DNA from: Bacillus tuaregi
GTDB lineage: Bacteria > Bacillota > Bacilli > Bacillales > Cytobacillaceae
DNA length: 64,000 nucleotides
Direction of reading: 5' to 3'
Assembly (NCBI RefSeq): GCF_900104575.1
Contig: NZ_LT629731.1
Span: 1,843,051-1,907,050 of the forward strand
Position 1 is the first letter of the stretch. Every line of letters starts with the position of its first letter. Below are positions 43,617-52,744 of this stretch, one piece after another. The translations under genes and the position numbers were made by a program. The notes under the pieces were generated by a model, which saw only the letters and a program-made list of their open reading frames with translations, made no database searches and was not told the DNA's origin.

Positions 43617-44375
43617 ATGAATGCTATCTTGTACATTTGTCATGGCAGTCGAGTGAAACAGGCAGTAAAGGAGGCGGGAGCCTTTATCGATAGAGTTATG
43701 AAAAAGGTTGAGGCACCGATTCAGGAATTAGGCTTTCTTGAGTTAGCTGAACCAAGCCTAGAAGAAGGTTTCAAACGCTGTGTTGAGCAGGGGGCTTCAA
43801 CCATTATGGCTGTACCCGTTTTGTTATTAACAGCAGCCCATGCAAAGGAGGATATCCCATCTGAACTTCATGCATTACAAGCACGGTTTCCAAACATAGA
43901 GGTTCGACTTGGTCATCCAATTGGGGTACATGAAAAAATAGTTGATGTCCTGTTAGAGCGGATAATCGAGACATCGATTCCAGTTAAAGAGAATGCAATG
44001 GTCCTTTTAGTTGGTCGCGGTAGCAGTGACCTAGATGTGAAAAGAGACTTAACAAAAATCGCCAACCTATTTTCCGAGAAATCAATGATCAAGCATGTGG
44101 AAGTTTGTTTCCTAGCAGTGGCAGAACCAAGCCTTGACCATGCTCTTGAGAGGACAAAGCAAGTAGATGTTGAGCAGGTATTTGTGATTCCATATCTGTT
44201 TTTCACCGGTATATTAATGAAAAAAATTGAGGGAAGACTTGAAAAAATAAACGAAAAAACGGGACCTGATTATATACTTTGTCAATACTTAGGCTATCAT
44301 CCGCTTGTTGAAGATATTCTGATTGAACAGACTAGGGAGCTGTTGCATAAAAGGGGAATAAATCATGGCAAATAA
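43617..44375 (+). CDS. sirB: Sirohydrochlorin chelatase (CbiX/SirB)
   Basis: 252 residues in two CbiX repeats: YICHGSRVKQAVKEAG with catalytic His, GHPIGVHEKIVDVL, and LVGRGSSDLDVKRDL in the second half. It inserts Fe2+ (siroheme) or Co2+ into sirohydrochlorin. In B. subtilis it sits with cobA/ylnD and sirC/ylnF after cysC; here it is alone. The start is uncertain: ATG 43617 has CAGGTG about 12 nt before it, and ATG 43596 has no ribosome binding site. Confidence 0.9.
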   Translation: MNAILYICHGSRVKQAVKEAGAFIDRVMKKVEAPIQELGFLELAEPSLEEGFKRCVEQGASTIMAVPVLLLTAAHAKEDIPSELHALQARFPNIEVRLGHPIGVHEKIVDVLLERIIETSIPVKENAMVLLVGRGSSDLDVKRDLTKIANLFSEKSMIKHVEVCFLAVAEPSLDHALERTKQVDVEQVFVIPYLFFTGILMKKIEGRLEKINEKTGPDYILCQYLGYHPLVEDILIEQTRELLHKRGINHGK

Positions 44376-44402
44376 AGGGCGTATGTTAGACGCTCCTTTT
44401 TA
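44376..44402 (+). terminator. Terminator of sirB
   Basis: AGGGCGT, a 7-nt loop, ACGCTCCTTTTT directly after the stop codon. Confidence 0.75.
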
Positions 44403-44453
44403 ACTTCATTCAGTAAATGAAAATCCGGACGCAAATTCTGCGGGGCGAATTCG
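44401..44453 (+). repeat. Structured repeat, partial copy E (internally deleted)
   Basis: TAACTTCATTCAGTAAATG, the left end of the repeat, is joined directly to AAAATCCGGACGCAAATTC and the final GCGAATTC. Everything between is missing. Confidence 0.75.
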
Positions 44454-44702
44454 GAGGAATCCCTGCATTTAATAATCTCAGCCTCAAGACTTAGACATAC
44501 ATACTGCTTAATATCCAAATTTACTTAAACAAGTAGCAATTATCGACAAGCTCGCTTAAAATAAAGATGAAAGTGAAACCTTCTTATGTCTTTTTCGTAT
44601 TAATGATTATCAACCTCGAATAGATTTTGATAATGGTCGTTAAAAAGGGTTTTAGCAGCCAACATTAATGTTAAAGATCGATAGAACAGGAGTCGATTTG
44701 TT
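44454..44702. other. Gap before xpaC
   Basis: No gene seen. ATTATCAA and TTGATAAT form an inverted repeat about 14 nt apart near 44606-44635. A decayed piece similar to the repeat's CGAGCGA..CTCGCT hairpin lies near 44545. Confidence 0.3.
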
Positions 44703-45347
44703 ATGAAATCTTTTTTTCAATTTTTATTCCGCTCGTTTGCTGGAGCTTCCACTCTTGTTATCGTGTGGCTGGTCAGTTTTCTGGCATTTGAACAAACGTT
44801 TGTTACCTCACTACTATACGGTTTATTAGGTGGAGTGGTTATAGCAATCTTGTTAAAGTGGTATCATCGTTCCCAATTTTTGCGGGAGAATGGCTTATCA
44901 AGAAGAGAATATCAGTATATTAAGAAGAACTTAAAGGAAGCTAAGCTCAAAATTAATCGGTTACAAAAAGCAATGTTCCGGACTAGAAGCCTATCAAATA
45001 TGAAGCAAAATCTTGAAATTGTCCGTATTGCGAATAAGATTTACGCGATTACTAAGAAAGAACCAAAGCGTTTTTACCAAGCTGAAGGCTTTTACTTTAA
45101 GAATTTAGATTCACTTGTTGAAATATCGGAAAAATATGCCTTTTTACATTCTCAGCCAGCTAAGACACCTGAGTTGACCCATTCCCTGCAGGATACTCGA
45201 ATAACGATGAACAGACTTGCTGATACGGTAGAAAAGGATTTATATGCTGTTTTGGAAGATGATATTGACAATTTAAACTTTGAATTAGATTTTGCAAAAA
45301 GAACGATGATTCAGAGTCCAACAGATCATGATAACAAGGGGCGATAA
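44703..45347 (+). CDS. xpaC: XpaC family membrane protein
   Basis: 214 residues. Two adjacent N-terminal membrane helices (about 12-50) lead, then a basic helical coiled-coil domain (LSRREYQYIKKNLKEAKLKINRLQ) of the XpaC family, historically linked to X-phosphate hydrolysis, though no enzyme activity is proven. telA follows 3 nt later, the same pairing as xpaC-yaaN in B. subtilis. Confidence 0.88.
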   Translation: MKSFFQFLFRSFAGASTLVIVWLVSFLAFEQTFVTSLLYGLLGGVVIAILLKWYHRSQFLRENGLSRREYQYIKKNLKEAKLKINRLQKAMFRTRSLSNMKQNLEIVRIANKIYAITKKEPKRFYQAEGFYFKNLDSLVEISEKYAFLHSQPAKTPELTHSLQDTRITMNRLADTVEKDLYAVLEDDIDNLNFELDFAKRTMIQSPTDHDNKGR

Positions 45348-45350
45348 ACA

Positions 45351-46511
45351 ATGTCTGAACGAAAAACGTCATCGGAGATAGATAGTATATTGGACAATCC
45401 GTTTGGTGAACTTGAAATTGCAAGCAACTCAACGGAGCTTCAAAAGGAAGCAGAGAGACCGATGAGGGTACTCGACACCCTGACAGAAGAAAACAGACAA
45501 AAGGCAATGGGTCTTGCGGAGCAAATTGATCCACGAAATCATCAGGCGATTGCTCTTTATGGAACACAGGCACAATCAAAATTGTTGAACTTTTCTCACT
45601 CCATGCTGGAGCATGTTCAAAATAAGGATGTCGGTGAAATAGGTGATATATTATCCGACTTAATGAAAAAGCTTGAACAGGTTAATCCCGACGAGCTACA
45701 GCCGGAAAAGCGCAATTTTTTATCTAAGCTGTTTGGGAAAATTTCTTCTTCGATTAATGAGGTCCTGTCTAAATACCAAAAAACAGGTGCTCAGATTGAC
45801 CGCATTACGGTAAAGCTTGATCACTGTAAAAAAGCACTTATGACCGATAATATGATGCTCGAACAGCTATATGAAAAAAATAAAGAGTACTTTTTAGCAC
45901 TCAATATTTATATTGCAGCAGGTGAATTGAAGTTAGAGGAGCTTAATCAGAAGTCTATTCCTGAGCTGAAAAGAAAGGCTGAAATGAGCCAGGACCAAAT
46001 GGACTTTCAGGATGTCAATGATATGCTCCAGTTTGCCGATCGACTCGAAAAACGGATGTATGATTTAAAGTTAAGCAGGCAAATTACAACACAAAGTGCA
46101 CCACAGATTAGACTCATTCAAAATACAAATCAAGCATTGGTAGAAAAAATACAATCCTCGATCATGACGGCTATTCCTTTATGGAAGAACCAAATTGCGA
46201 TTGCGTTAACATTAATACGGCAAAGACAAGCAGTTGAGGCCCAGAAACAGGTTTCGAAAACCACTAATGAATTATTATTAAAGAATGCTGAAATGCTTAA
46301 ATCGAATACAATTGAAACAGCTAAGGAAAATGAACGCGGTATCGTTGATATTGAGACGCTTAAGAAAACTCAGGAAAATCTAGTTACTACATTGGAAGAA
46401 ACCTTGCGTATTCAAGCAGAGGGACGGACAAAACGTCATCAAGCTGAGCAAGAATTAATTTCAATGGAAAATGAATTGAAGCAAAAATTATTGAACCTTC
46501 GTAATCAATAA
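45351..46511 (+). CDS. telA: TelA/YaaN toxic anion resistance family protein
   Basis: 386 residues, almost wholly helical, with the TelA core [39 protein letters not shown] and [15 protein letters not shown]. It was linked to tellurite resistance in other bacteria; in Bacillus its role is unclear and may concern envelope stress. It is translated together with xpaC (3-nt gap). Confidence 0.9.
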   Translation: MSERKTSSEIDSILDNPFGELEIASNSTELQKEAERPMRVLDTLTEENRQKAMGLAEQIDPRNHQAIALYGTQAQSKLLNFSHSMLEHVQNKDVGEIGDILSDLMKKLEQVNPDELQPEKRNFLSKLFGKISSSINEVLSKYQKTGAQIDRITVKLDHCKKALMTDNMMLEQLYEKNKEYFLALNIYIAAGELKLEELNQKSIPELKRKAEMSQDQMDFQDVNDMLQFADRLEKRMYDLKLSRQITTQSAPQIRLIQNTNQALVEKIQSSIMTAIPLWKNQIAIALTLIRQRQAVEAQKQVSKTTNELLLKNAEMLKSNTIETAKENERGIVDIETLKKTQENLVTTLEETLRIQAEGRTKRHQAEQELISMENELKQKLLNLRNQ

Positions 46512-46525
46512 AGGAAATAACAGTT

Positions 46526-46564
46526 GGGAGACAGAATGCCGAGAGGGTATACGTCTCCCTTTTT
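46526..46564 (+). terminator. Terminator of xpaC-telA
   Basis: GGGAGAC, a long loop, GTCTCCCTTTTT. Confidence 0.75.
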
Positions 46565-46713
46565 AATTTTGCCTGATTTTCACCTTGCTATCATAGAGAC
46601 CTATTTATCTAAGCGTATCATTATAGATTGTCTGATCAATTTGATATACTTAGACTACCATTTTCATTGTTATATAACAGTGAAAATGCTAGAATATGCT
46701 CGGAGGTGGCGAA

Positions 46714-47289
46714 GTGGGTTCATTTATTAAAAAAAATTGGGGCGTAATGACATTCGGGTTATGTTTAGTTATGGCCGCGGGTATTTGGTCAATCGCTACG
46801 AAAATGGAACAAACCTCACTAAATGGCAATCTATCAAAGAGCCAAGCTACGATAACGGATGGAGAAGACAATGGTCAAAAACCATTAGAAATTGCTTCAG
46901 AGCCATTTGTTAGTCCAACAGAGTTTATTCAAAAAGGACATCAGTTTTATAATGATACAGCTGGTTGGGGAAGAATTGAGTCTTTAAATTGGGGTGACCA
47001 ACAGAAGTTTGCACAATTACTATTAGATTCAATCGAACAATTGGAGGAAAATGAAGCTCTACAAAAGGATTTTTCACATATTCAATCGTTAGCCATATTT
47101 ATTGTTGAAAACAGTAATGATAAGGATCATGTCCTTTTACTACATCGAATATTTCATGACTTAGATATTGATTTCAATCAATATGAGCATGAAGATTATT
47201 TTGATGTGACTCAATATGGGGAAGGTAAGAAAATAAAGGAGGTTGTCAAGCATATAAAATCTAATTCTGAGTCCAATTCTGATGTGTAG
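46714..47289 (+). CDS. Membrane-anchored hypothetical protein (DUF6241-like)
   Basis: 191 residues. One N-terminal membrane helix (about 9-28) with few basic residues outside it, then an extracellular domain with FIQKGHQFYNDTAGWGRIESLNWGDQQKF. GTG 46714 has CGGAGGTGGCGAA upstream. I recall the domain as DUF6241-like but am not certain. Monocistronic. Confidence 0.7.
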   Translation: MGSFIKKNWGVMTFGLCLVMAAGIWSIATKMEQTSLNGNLSKSQATITDGEDNGQKPLEIASEPFVSPTEFIQKGHQFYNDTAGWGRIESLNWGDQQKFAQLLLDSIEQLEENEALQKDFSHIQSLAIFIVENSNDKDHVLLLHRIFHDLDIDFNQYEHEDYFDVTQYGEGKKIKEVVKHIKSNSESNSDV

Positions 47290-47332
47290 GTGTGACAATG
47301 GATTTTACGCCTTTCATTTTGTTATACTAATG

Positions 47333-47361
47333 AAGCTCAATCTTTTTAGATTGGGCTTTTT
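47333..47361 (+). terminator. Terminator
   Basis: AAGCTCAATC, a 6-nt loop, GATTGGGCTTTTT. Confidence 0.8.
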
Positions 47362-47441
47362 GCCTTTTCTTGTATGATTCAAGCTTTATTGTTGCTGAAT
47401 GATAATACCCTCCTATATCGATATAAAAAGGAAGCTGTAGC

Positions 47442-49679
47442 ATGACAAACACATCAACCTATATTAGAGCCTGGCAAAAAGCATTACAAGCGGAGATTAT
47501 TTATTTGAGAAAATATGGAAGCAACAAGTTTGCTGTTCAGAACGGACGTTTGCTAAATCAAAAAGATAACTATACCTACTATTTTGAAGCTATGCAGCCC
47601 ATGGTGATTCCCATTGGTTCAATAGTCCGGATTGAATGGGGTCAGACAAAGACAGAAGGAAGAGTCCTTTCTTCTGAGGGACATAATATGATCGTGAAGG
47701 TGGCGAAAACGCTCGGAGACATAGTATCTGAAGCCATCATTTGGCATGATCCATGGGAGTTACTTGATCAATTGATGCAGCGCTTAGAAGAAGTAAGAAA
47801 AAGCAAGCGGAAAAGGAGAAGAGTTATGCGGCTTATGGAGCCTTCAATGCCTGCCAAGCATCCAACAGAGGTTATTCAATCAAATGTTCATGAGTTAATT
47901 CTTCGTTCCAAGTACAATCCAATTACCTTTGTCTGGGGTCCACCAGGAACAGGTAAAACCTACACGCTGGCAAGAGTCGCTGCTAATAAATATTTCAAAG
48001 AAAAAAAGGTCTTAGTACTTGCCCACAGCAACCAGGCAGTTGATGTATTAATGACTGAAATTTCCTCCTTTGTGGAGAAAAAAGGTCGCTTTAAGGAAGG
48101 AGACATGATTCGTTATGGATCACAGCTGAGCGTGTCGGTCGAGCGACAATGGACTATTCATATCAATCAGCTTATCATGAAACGGCAGCCAAAATTGGCT
48201 GAAGAAAAGATGCGTCTTCTGGAGGAGAGGAAAATCCTCAAGAAGGATCTATCCTCCTCCTTTAGTCATCGTGATTCTGAACAATTATTACAAATTGAAA
48301 ATAAGCTAGCGTCAATATTGGAAAAGATTCATCAAAAAGAATTACAATTTCTTAAGGAAGCTGATATCATTGGGACCACGTTGGCTAAAGCTGCTGGAGA
48401 TCCAGCTATATATGAAAAAGAATTTGATATTGTGCTAGTAGATGAAGCTAGCATGGCCTATGTCCCTCAAGTTGCATTTGCCTCCTCGTTGGGAAAAAGA
48501 GTAATTGTTTGTGGTGATTTTAAACAGCTGCCGCCCATTGCCTCCTCTAATCATAAACTTGTCAAAGAATGGTTGAAGGAAGATATTTTCCATAAAGCAG
48601 GGGTGACAGAGTCTGTTACATACGGTAGCCTTCATCCACATTTATTTCTACTTAAAGAACAAAGGAGAATGCATCCTGAGATATCTTCCTTCACAAACCA
48701 ATATATTTACCAATCCTTAGTAGGGGATTATAAAGGGGTTGCAGAGCTTCGACAGGAGCTGGTTGCGAAACACCCGTTTCCAGACCGCGCTAGTATTTTA
48801 CTCGACACAAGCGGGACAGGTGCCTACTGCTTAACAGAAAGCTCGTCTCGTTCGCGATTTAATTTATGGCAGCTACTACTCTCTTTTCAATTGATCCATG
48901 AAGCATATCAAGCAGGACATCGTTCGATTGGATATACGGCACCATACAGAGCACAGGCACAGTTAATGAAAACATTACTCACAGACCTCTATGAGACGGA
49001 GTTGATGGAAGCAGATATTGCCGCTTCAACCATTCATCGTTTTCAGGGCAGTGAAAGAGACGTGATGATTTTTGATACTGTAGACAGCTACCCTGAGGGG
49101 CGTGCCGGCATGCTCCTAATCGGAAGAGAGAATGAACGACTAATCAATGTTGCGATTACGAGAACGAAGGGTAAGCTCATTCATGTCAGCAACAGAGCCT
49201 TTTTACAAAATAAAGTGTATCCATCTAAGACGGTATATAAGTTTTTAGACCATCAACTAAAACAAAATCAGGCTGTCTATCCGCATGAAATAGGAACTTG
49301 GATTAAACACCAGCACCCCCGTCTGCAATGGATGCATGCTAAAAAATTGCTTGGAGTCATGAGGGATATTCGTTATGCAAAAAGGTCAGTTGTGATGGCT
49401 ATGGCGAGTAATCAGGAGCCTTCGGAGGAATGGAAGCAGGCGTTAACAAAAAGAAGTAAGGCGGTAAAGCTGACCTATATATCTGAGTATGAACCAGTTG
49501 GTTTATCTATTAACCAGTATTTGAATAAGGCCGCAGCTTTTCCCTTTGTTCTAATTGATGAACAAATTCTGTGGCTAGGACTGCCATTAGAAGGCGCAAC
49601 GCTTGTAAAACCACCCTATGTCACAATACGGCTAGATTCAATGGCTATCAGTGAATATTTTTTGTCTCAAATTATGTAA
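47442..49679 (+). CDS. Superfamily 1 DNA/RNA helicase (Dna2/Upf1-like AAA domain)
   Basis: 745 residues. An N-terminal beta-rich region leads, then Walker A GPPGTGKTYTLA near residue 165, DEAS Walker B near residue 335, CGDFKQLPPI, and motif VI NVAITRTKGKLIHVSN near residue 565. This is the AAA_11/AAA_12 layout of Upf1/Dna2-like SF1 helicases. The C-terminal 150 residues recall a phospholipase D-like domain common in such proteins, but no HKD motif is seen. Its target is unknown. The ribosome binding site is AAGGAAG. Confidence 0.85.
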   Translation: MTNTSTYIRAWQKALQAEIIYLRKYGSNKFAVQNGRLLNQKDNYTYYFEAMQPMVIPIGSIVRIEWGQTKTEGRVLSSEGHNMIVKVAKTLGDIVSEAIIWHDPWELLDQLMQRLEEVRKSKRKRRRVMRLMEPSMPAKHPTEVIQSNVHELILRSKYNPITFVWGPPGTGKTYTLARVAANKYFKEKKVLVLAHSNQAVDVLMTEISSFVEKKGRFKEGDMIRYGSQLSVSVERQWTIHINQLIMKRQPKLAEEKMRLLEERKILKKDLSSSFSHRDSEQLLQIENKLASILEKIHQKELQFLKEADIIGTTLAKAAGDPAIYEKEFDIVLVDEASMAYVPQVAFASSLGKRVIVCGDFKQLPPIASSNHKLVKEWLKEDIFHKAGVTESVTYGSLHPHLFLLKEQRRMHPEISSFTNQYIYQSLVGDYKGVAELRQELVAKHPFPDRASILLDTSGTGAYCLTESSSRSRFNLWQLLLSFQLIHEAYQAGHRSIGYTAPYRAQAQLMKTLLTDLYETELMEADIAASTIHRFQGSERDVMIFDTVDSYPEGRAGMLLIGRENERLINVAITRTKGKLIHVSNRAFLQNKVYPSKTVYKFLDHQLKQNQAVYPHEIGTWIKHQHPRLQWMHAKKLLGVMRDIRYAKRSVVMAMASNQEPSEEWKQALTKRSKAVKLTYISEYEPVGLSINQYLNKAAAFPFVLIDEQILWLGLPLEGATLVKPPYVTIRLDSMAISEYFLSQIM

Positions 49680-49853
49680 CAATGTAGGTCCTTCATTAAG
49701 CATATGAAGGACCCATGACAGTAGTATTCCAAGTAAATCTGGCGGCAATTGAAGACTTTAGCTATTGCAAAATAATATATCAAACGTGAAATACTTTAAG
49801 AAATAGGCTATAATGAGAGGTAAGTATTACCATTTAATCAGGGGGTTGAGTCA

Positions 49854-50273
49854 ATGTATAAAAAAATATTATTAGCTTCTGATGGCTCGAATTTTGCGCT
49901 ACGGGCAGCTGACCAAGCCATTAAACTTGCTTTATTATCGGCGGATGCTGTTATTGAAGTGATTTATGTTGTCGATTTGGACACGTCAAAGCAAGACGCT
50001 ATTAATTATATGGATTCAGACATTATACAAAAGGAAAGAAAGATGCGTTTGAAGTTAACAGAAGAGAAGATTAAGGCATCAGGTGTTAACTATCACTCCT
50101 CCATTTTATATGGGGAACCAGGCCCAATGATTGTTTCTTACGCCAATGAAAATCAGTTTGACATTGTTGTACTAGGAAGCAGGGGATTAAATGCACTGAA
50201 GGAAATGGTATTAGGTAGCGTAAGTCATAAAGTGGCAAAGCGTGTTAAGTGCCCAGTTATGATAGTGAAATAA
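49854..50273 (+). CDS. Universal stress protein A family
   Basis: 139 residues: ILLASDGSNFALRAADQAI at the N-terminus and the ATP-binding GSRGLNALKEMVLGSVSHKVAKRVKCPVMIV (G-2x-G-9x-G-S). It is a cytoplasmic dimer that binds ATP. GGGGG precedes the ATG at about 9 nt. Confidence 0.92.
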   Translation: MYKKILLASDGSNFALRAADQAIKLALLSADAVIEVIYVVDLDTSKQDAINYMDSDIIQKERKMRLKLTEEKIKASGVNYHSSILYGEPGPMIVSYANENQFDIVVLGSRGLNALKEMVLGSVSHKVAKRVKCPVMIVK

Positions 50274-50623
50274 TTTCAACGAAATTATTGATCAGTATAG
50301 TACATAAGAAAAAAACAGTAATGGACATACTTTAATGGATATCATCATTGATTTTAACCTGACAATATTAGAGGGTAAATTAATTGAATAAAGCGACGAA
50401 AGATTATAATCGATAATTTCGCATTATTTACTATTATTCTAACAAAATACTTTTCTTTTAATATTATAAAATATATAATGATAGTGTTAATAGAAATAAG
50501 CGGTATCACTAGAGGTTTTTATGATAAGGCATTTTATGAAACCGATTTCTGAAATCGCTTCCGTGAAGTGCTCTAAATATTTCTTTTTCTTGCATCTAAA
50601 TAAAAAAGTAGGAGGAATAACGA
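50274..50623. other. 350-bp gap before the catechol dioxygenase gene
   Basis: It holds a weak hairpin (50393-50422) that could end the usp transcript, an AT-rich promoter region, and a 15-bp palindrome (50543-50557) listed separately. No open frame. Confidence 0.4.
50543..50557. promoter_or_regulatory. Possible IclR-type operator
   Basis: CGATTTCTGAAATCG is a perfect 15-bp palindrome about 66 bp before the dioxygenase start. Its size fits IclR-family sites; an IclR gene lies in the same cluster. Confidence 0.4.
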
Positions 50624-51538
50624 ATGCCTAGAGTCATGAGAATTGGTCGAGTAGAATTAAAGGTACTAGATTTAGAGAAATCAGTTGAATATTATACAAA
50701 AATAATTGGTTTGCAGGAAACTGGACGTATGGGGAACAGTGTATACCTGAAAGCCTGGGATGAATTTGACCATCATAGTGTCATTTTAACAAAATCAAAT
50801 ACGGCTGGGATAGCCCACCTAGCATTTAAAGTAGAAACTCTTGAGGACCTTGCTTACTATGAAAAACAAGTGGAAAAATTCGGCTGTACAACAACAAGAA
50901 TTTCAAAAGGAACAAGGTTAGGAGAAGGGGAGGCTGTTCATTTTATTCTGCCAACTGGCCATCATTGTGAATTATATACAGAGATTGAGTTATTAGGAAC
51001 AGCTGTAGGAACTTTAAACCCACATCCATGGCCGCTAGGTGCTCAAGGGATTGCACCACATCGTCTAGACCACTGCTTACTTACAGGTGATGACCTTAAA
51101 ACCGTTACAAGATTCTTTATTGAAGCGCTAAACTTTAGACAAAGTGAAAGAATCACCTCTGTAGATGGAGAAGAACTATTAGGAAGCTTCTTATTTACAA
51201 CAAATAAAGCGCATGATTTAGCCTTTGTTAAAGGTCCAGATGCAAAGCTTCATCACGCTGCTTTCTTTGTTGATTCTTTGCATGATGTATTTAAAGCTGC
51301 TGACCTTTTATCCATGTATGAGGTACCATTTGATGTTACACCGACACGTCACGGTATTACGAGGGGAGAAACGATTTATTTCTTTGATCCATCTGGTAAC
51401 CGTAATGAAGCATTTGCAAACGGCTACATGACATATGCAGATATGCCAACCATTACGTGGACAGAAGATAAGATTGGACAAGGTATTTTCTATCACCGCC
51501 GTGAACTGTCTGAATCCTTTATGAAGGCGTTAACTTAA
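50624..51538 (+). CDS. Catechol 2,3-dioxygenase (extradiol, type I)
   Basis: 304 residues in two vicinal-oxygen-chelate domains. The C-terminal metal ligands are visible: His in HRLDHCLL (near residue 149), His in KLHHAAFFV (near 210) and Glu in NRNEAFANGY (near 262). It cleaves catechol next to the diol, giving 2-hydroxymuconic semialdehyde. The ribosome binding site AGGAGG is strong. It heads an operon with an XylT-type ferredoxin, which in Pseudomonas re-reduces the oxidised dioxygenase. Confidence 0.93.
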   Translation: MPRVMRIGRVELKVLDLEKSVEYYTKIIGLQETGRMGNSVYLKAWDEFDHHSVILTKSNTAGIAHLAFKVETLEDLAYYEKQVEKFGCTTTRISKGTRLGEGEAVHFILPTGHHCELYTEIELLGTAVGTLNPHPWPLGAQGIAPHRLDHCLLTGDDLKTVTRFFIEALNFRQSERITSVDGEELLGSFLFTTNKAHDLAFVKGPDAKLHHAAFFVDSLHDVFKAADLLSMYEVPFDVTPTRHGITRGETIYFFDPSGNRNEAFANGYMTYADMPTITWTEDKIGQGIFYHRRELSESFMKALT

Positions 51539-51584
51539 TTTTTTCTACCATAATAATCCGATTTAAGAAAGGAAGGAGAGTTCA

Positions 51585-51911
51585 ATGGTGAAAGTGACCT
51601 TAAAAGCAAGAGGCCAGCAGTTCGAATATGAATGCACGCCAACTGAGACTCCGCTAGCTGCTGCGCGTAAGCAGTTTATTCCGATTCCAACTGGATGTGT
51701 CCGAGGCGGCTGTGGGATGTGTAAGGTAAAGGTATTAAGTGGAGAATATGAGCAGGAGTTAATTCGCTCACATGATGCCCTTTCTGATGAAGAATTAGAG
51801 AATGGCTTTGCATTAGCCTGTTGTATGTCGGCGAAAAGTGACCTTGAAATTATTACCGTTGAAGATTATGTTAAATTAGTAGATAGTGCTAATTTGGAGG
51901 AGGCTAAATAA
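51585..51911 (+). CDS. 2Fe-2S ferredoxin, XylT type
   Basis: 108 residues with the plant-type cluster motif GCVRGGCGMCK (C-x4-C-x2-C) and a fourth Cys in ALACCMSA. The position directly after catechol 2,3-dioxygenase matches XylT/DmpQ, which reactivate the dioxygenase by reducing Fe3+. The ribosome binding site is AAGGAGAG. Confidence 0.9.
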   Translation: MVKVTLKARGQQFEYECTPTETPLAAARKQFIPIPTGCVRGGCGMCKVKVLSGEYEQELIRSHDALSDEELENGFALACCMSAKSDLEIITVEDYVKLVDSANLEEAK

Positions 51912-51913
51912 TT

Positions 51914-52363
51914 GTGAGTTCTGAAATGATCTATCAAAAGTATGCTTTAACCCAATCTCTAGCATTGAAAGTGCTAGAAGCGGTTACAAACAAGGCTGAT
52001 GAATTAGGAATACGAATCAACGCCGCGATTGTGGACGATGGCGGTAATTTAAAAGCCTTCATTCGCATGGATGAAGCCGCCTTGTTAAGCTCTGGAATAG
52101 CGCAGAACAAGGCGTATACTGCAGCAGCCTTCGGTAAATCTACTGAAGAATGGTATCCAATGATTAAAGACGAACCATCACTATTAACAGGAATTGTTCA
52201 TACAGAGAAGCTCGTTGTTTTTGGTGGGGGGATTCCGTTAATTTTTAACGGGAAAATAGTCGGAGGTGTTGGGGTCTCCGGAGGAACAGCTGATGAGGAT
52301 GTACAATGTGCAACTGCAGGTGTTCAAGTATTTGAAGAATATGTACAATCTCTTGTAAAATAA
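51914..52363 (+). CDS. GlcG/HbpS family protein (DUF336)
   Basis: 149 residues: the family pattern INAAIVDDGGNLKAFIRMDEA, SGIAQNKAYTAAAFG and GGVGVSGGTADEDVQCATAG. Homologues occur in aromatic degradation operons as a protein X of uncertain role; some bind heme. GTG 51914 begins 2 nt after the ferredoxin stop, with GGAGGAGG upstream. Confidence 0.88.
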   Translation: MSSEMIYQKYALTQSLALKVLEAVTNKADELGIRINAAIVDDGGNLKAFIRMDEAALLSSGIAQNKAYTAAAFGKSTEEWYPMIKDEPSLLTGIVHTEKLVVFGGGIPLIFNGKIVGGVGVSGGTADEDVQCATAGVQVFEEYVQSLVK

Positions 52364-52744
52364 CAAATTAGGTTATAGATAAATAGATATTGATAAATAT
52401 GATTAAATGAGTCGGCTTGTTTTCATCCTTGAAATTTGCCGGCTTATTTTTTGTGTTGGAAAATTCATACTATATCTATTGAAAAAACTTCCTATTTGAA
52501 ATATTATAATTATGAACGAATTATCAAACTATTATCTAAAAATAATTTAAAAAAGAGTTCACCGATTTTCCTATTTTTCCAATTGGATAAAAATTTTTGC
52601 CTATCATTTAGGTATGATTACCTAATACCTATTTCCTTTACAAAATACAAATAAGACTAGCATGAATTAACACCACGATCTGGGATATTTATATCAAAGG
52701 AGTTAGGAGAAACGATATTATAATCTATGGTATGAGGTGTTTAT
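52364..52744. other. Gap between the ring-cleavage operon and iclR
   Basis: Apart from the terminator at 52409-52452 it is AT-rich with no gene seen. It should contain the iclR promoter, which I cannot assign with confidence. Confidence 0.4.
52409..52452 (+). terminator. Terminator of the catechol operon
   Basis: GTCGGC, a long loop, GCCGGC then TTATTTTTT. Confidence 0.7.

Noticed and set aside
44600-44640. Fur-like box before xpaC (inverted ATTATCAA/TTGATAAT)
   Set aside because: Arms are 14 nt apart, which does not match the Fur consensus, and neither neighbour is an iron gene.
46524-46730. 68-codon plus-strand frame between telA and the DUF6241-like gene
   Set aside because: It covers the terminator of telA and lacks a convincing start signal.
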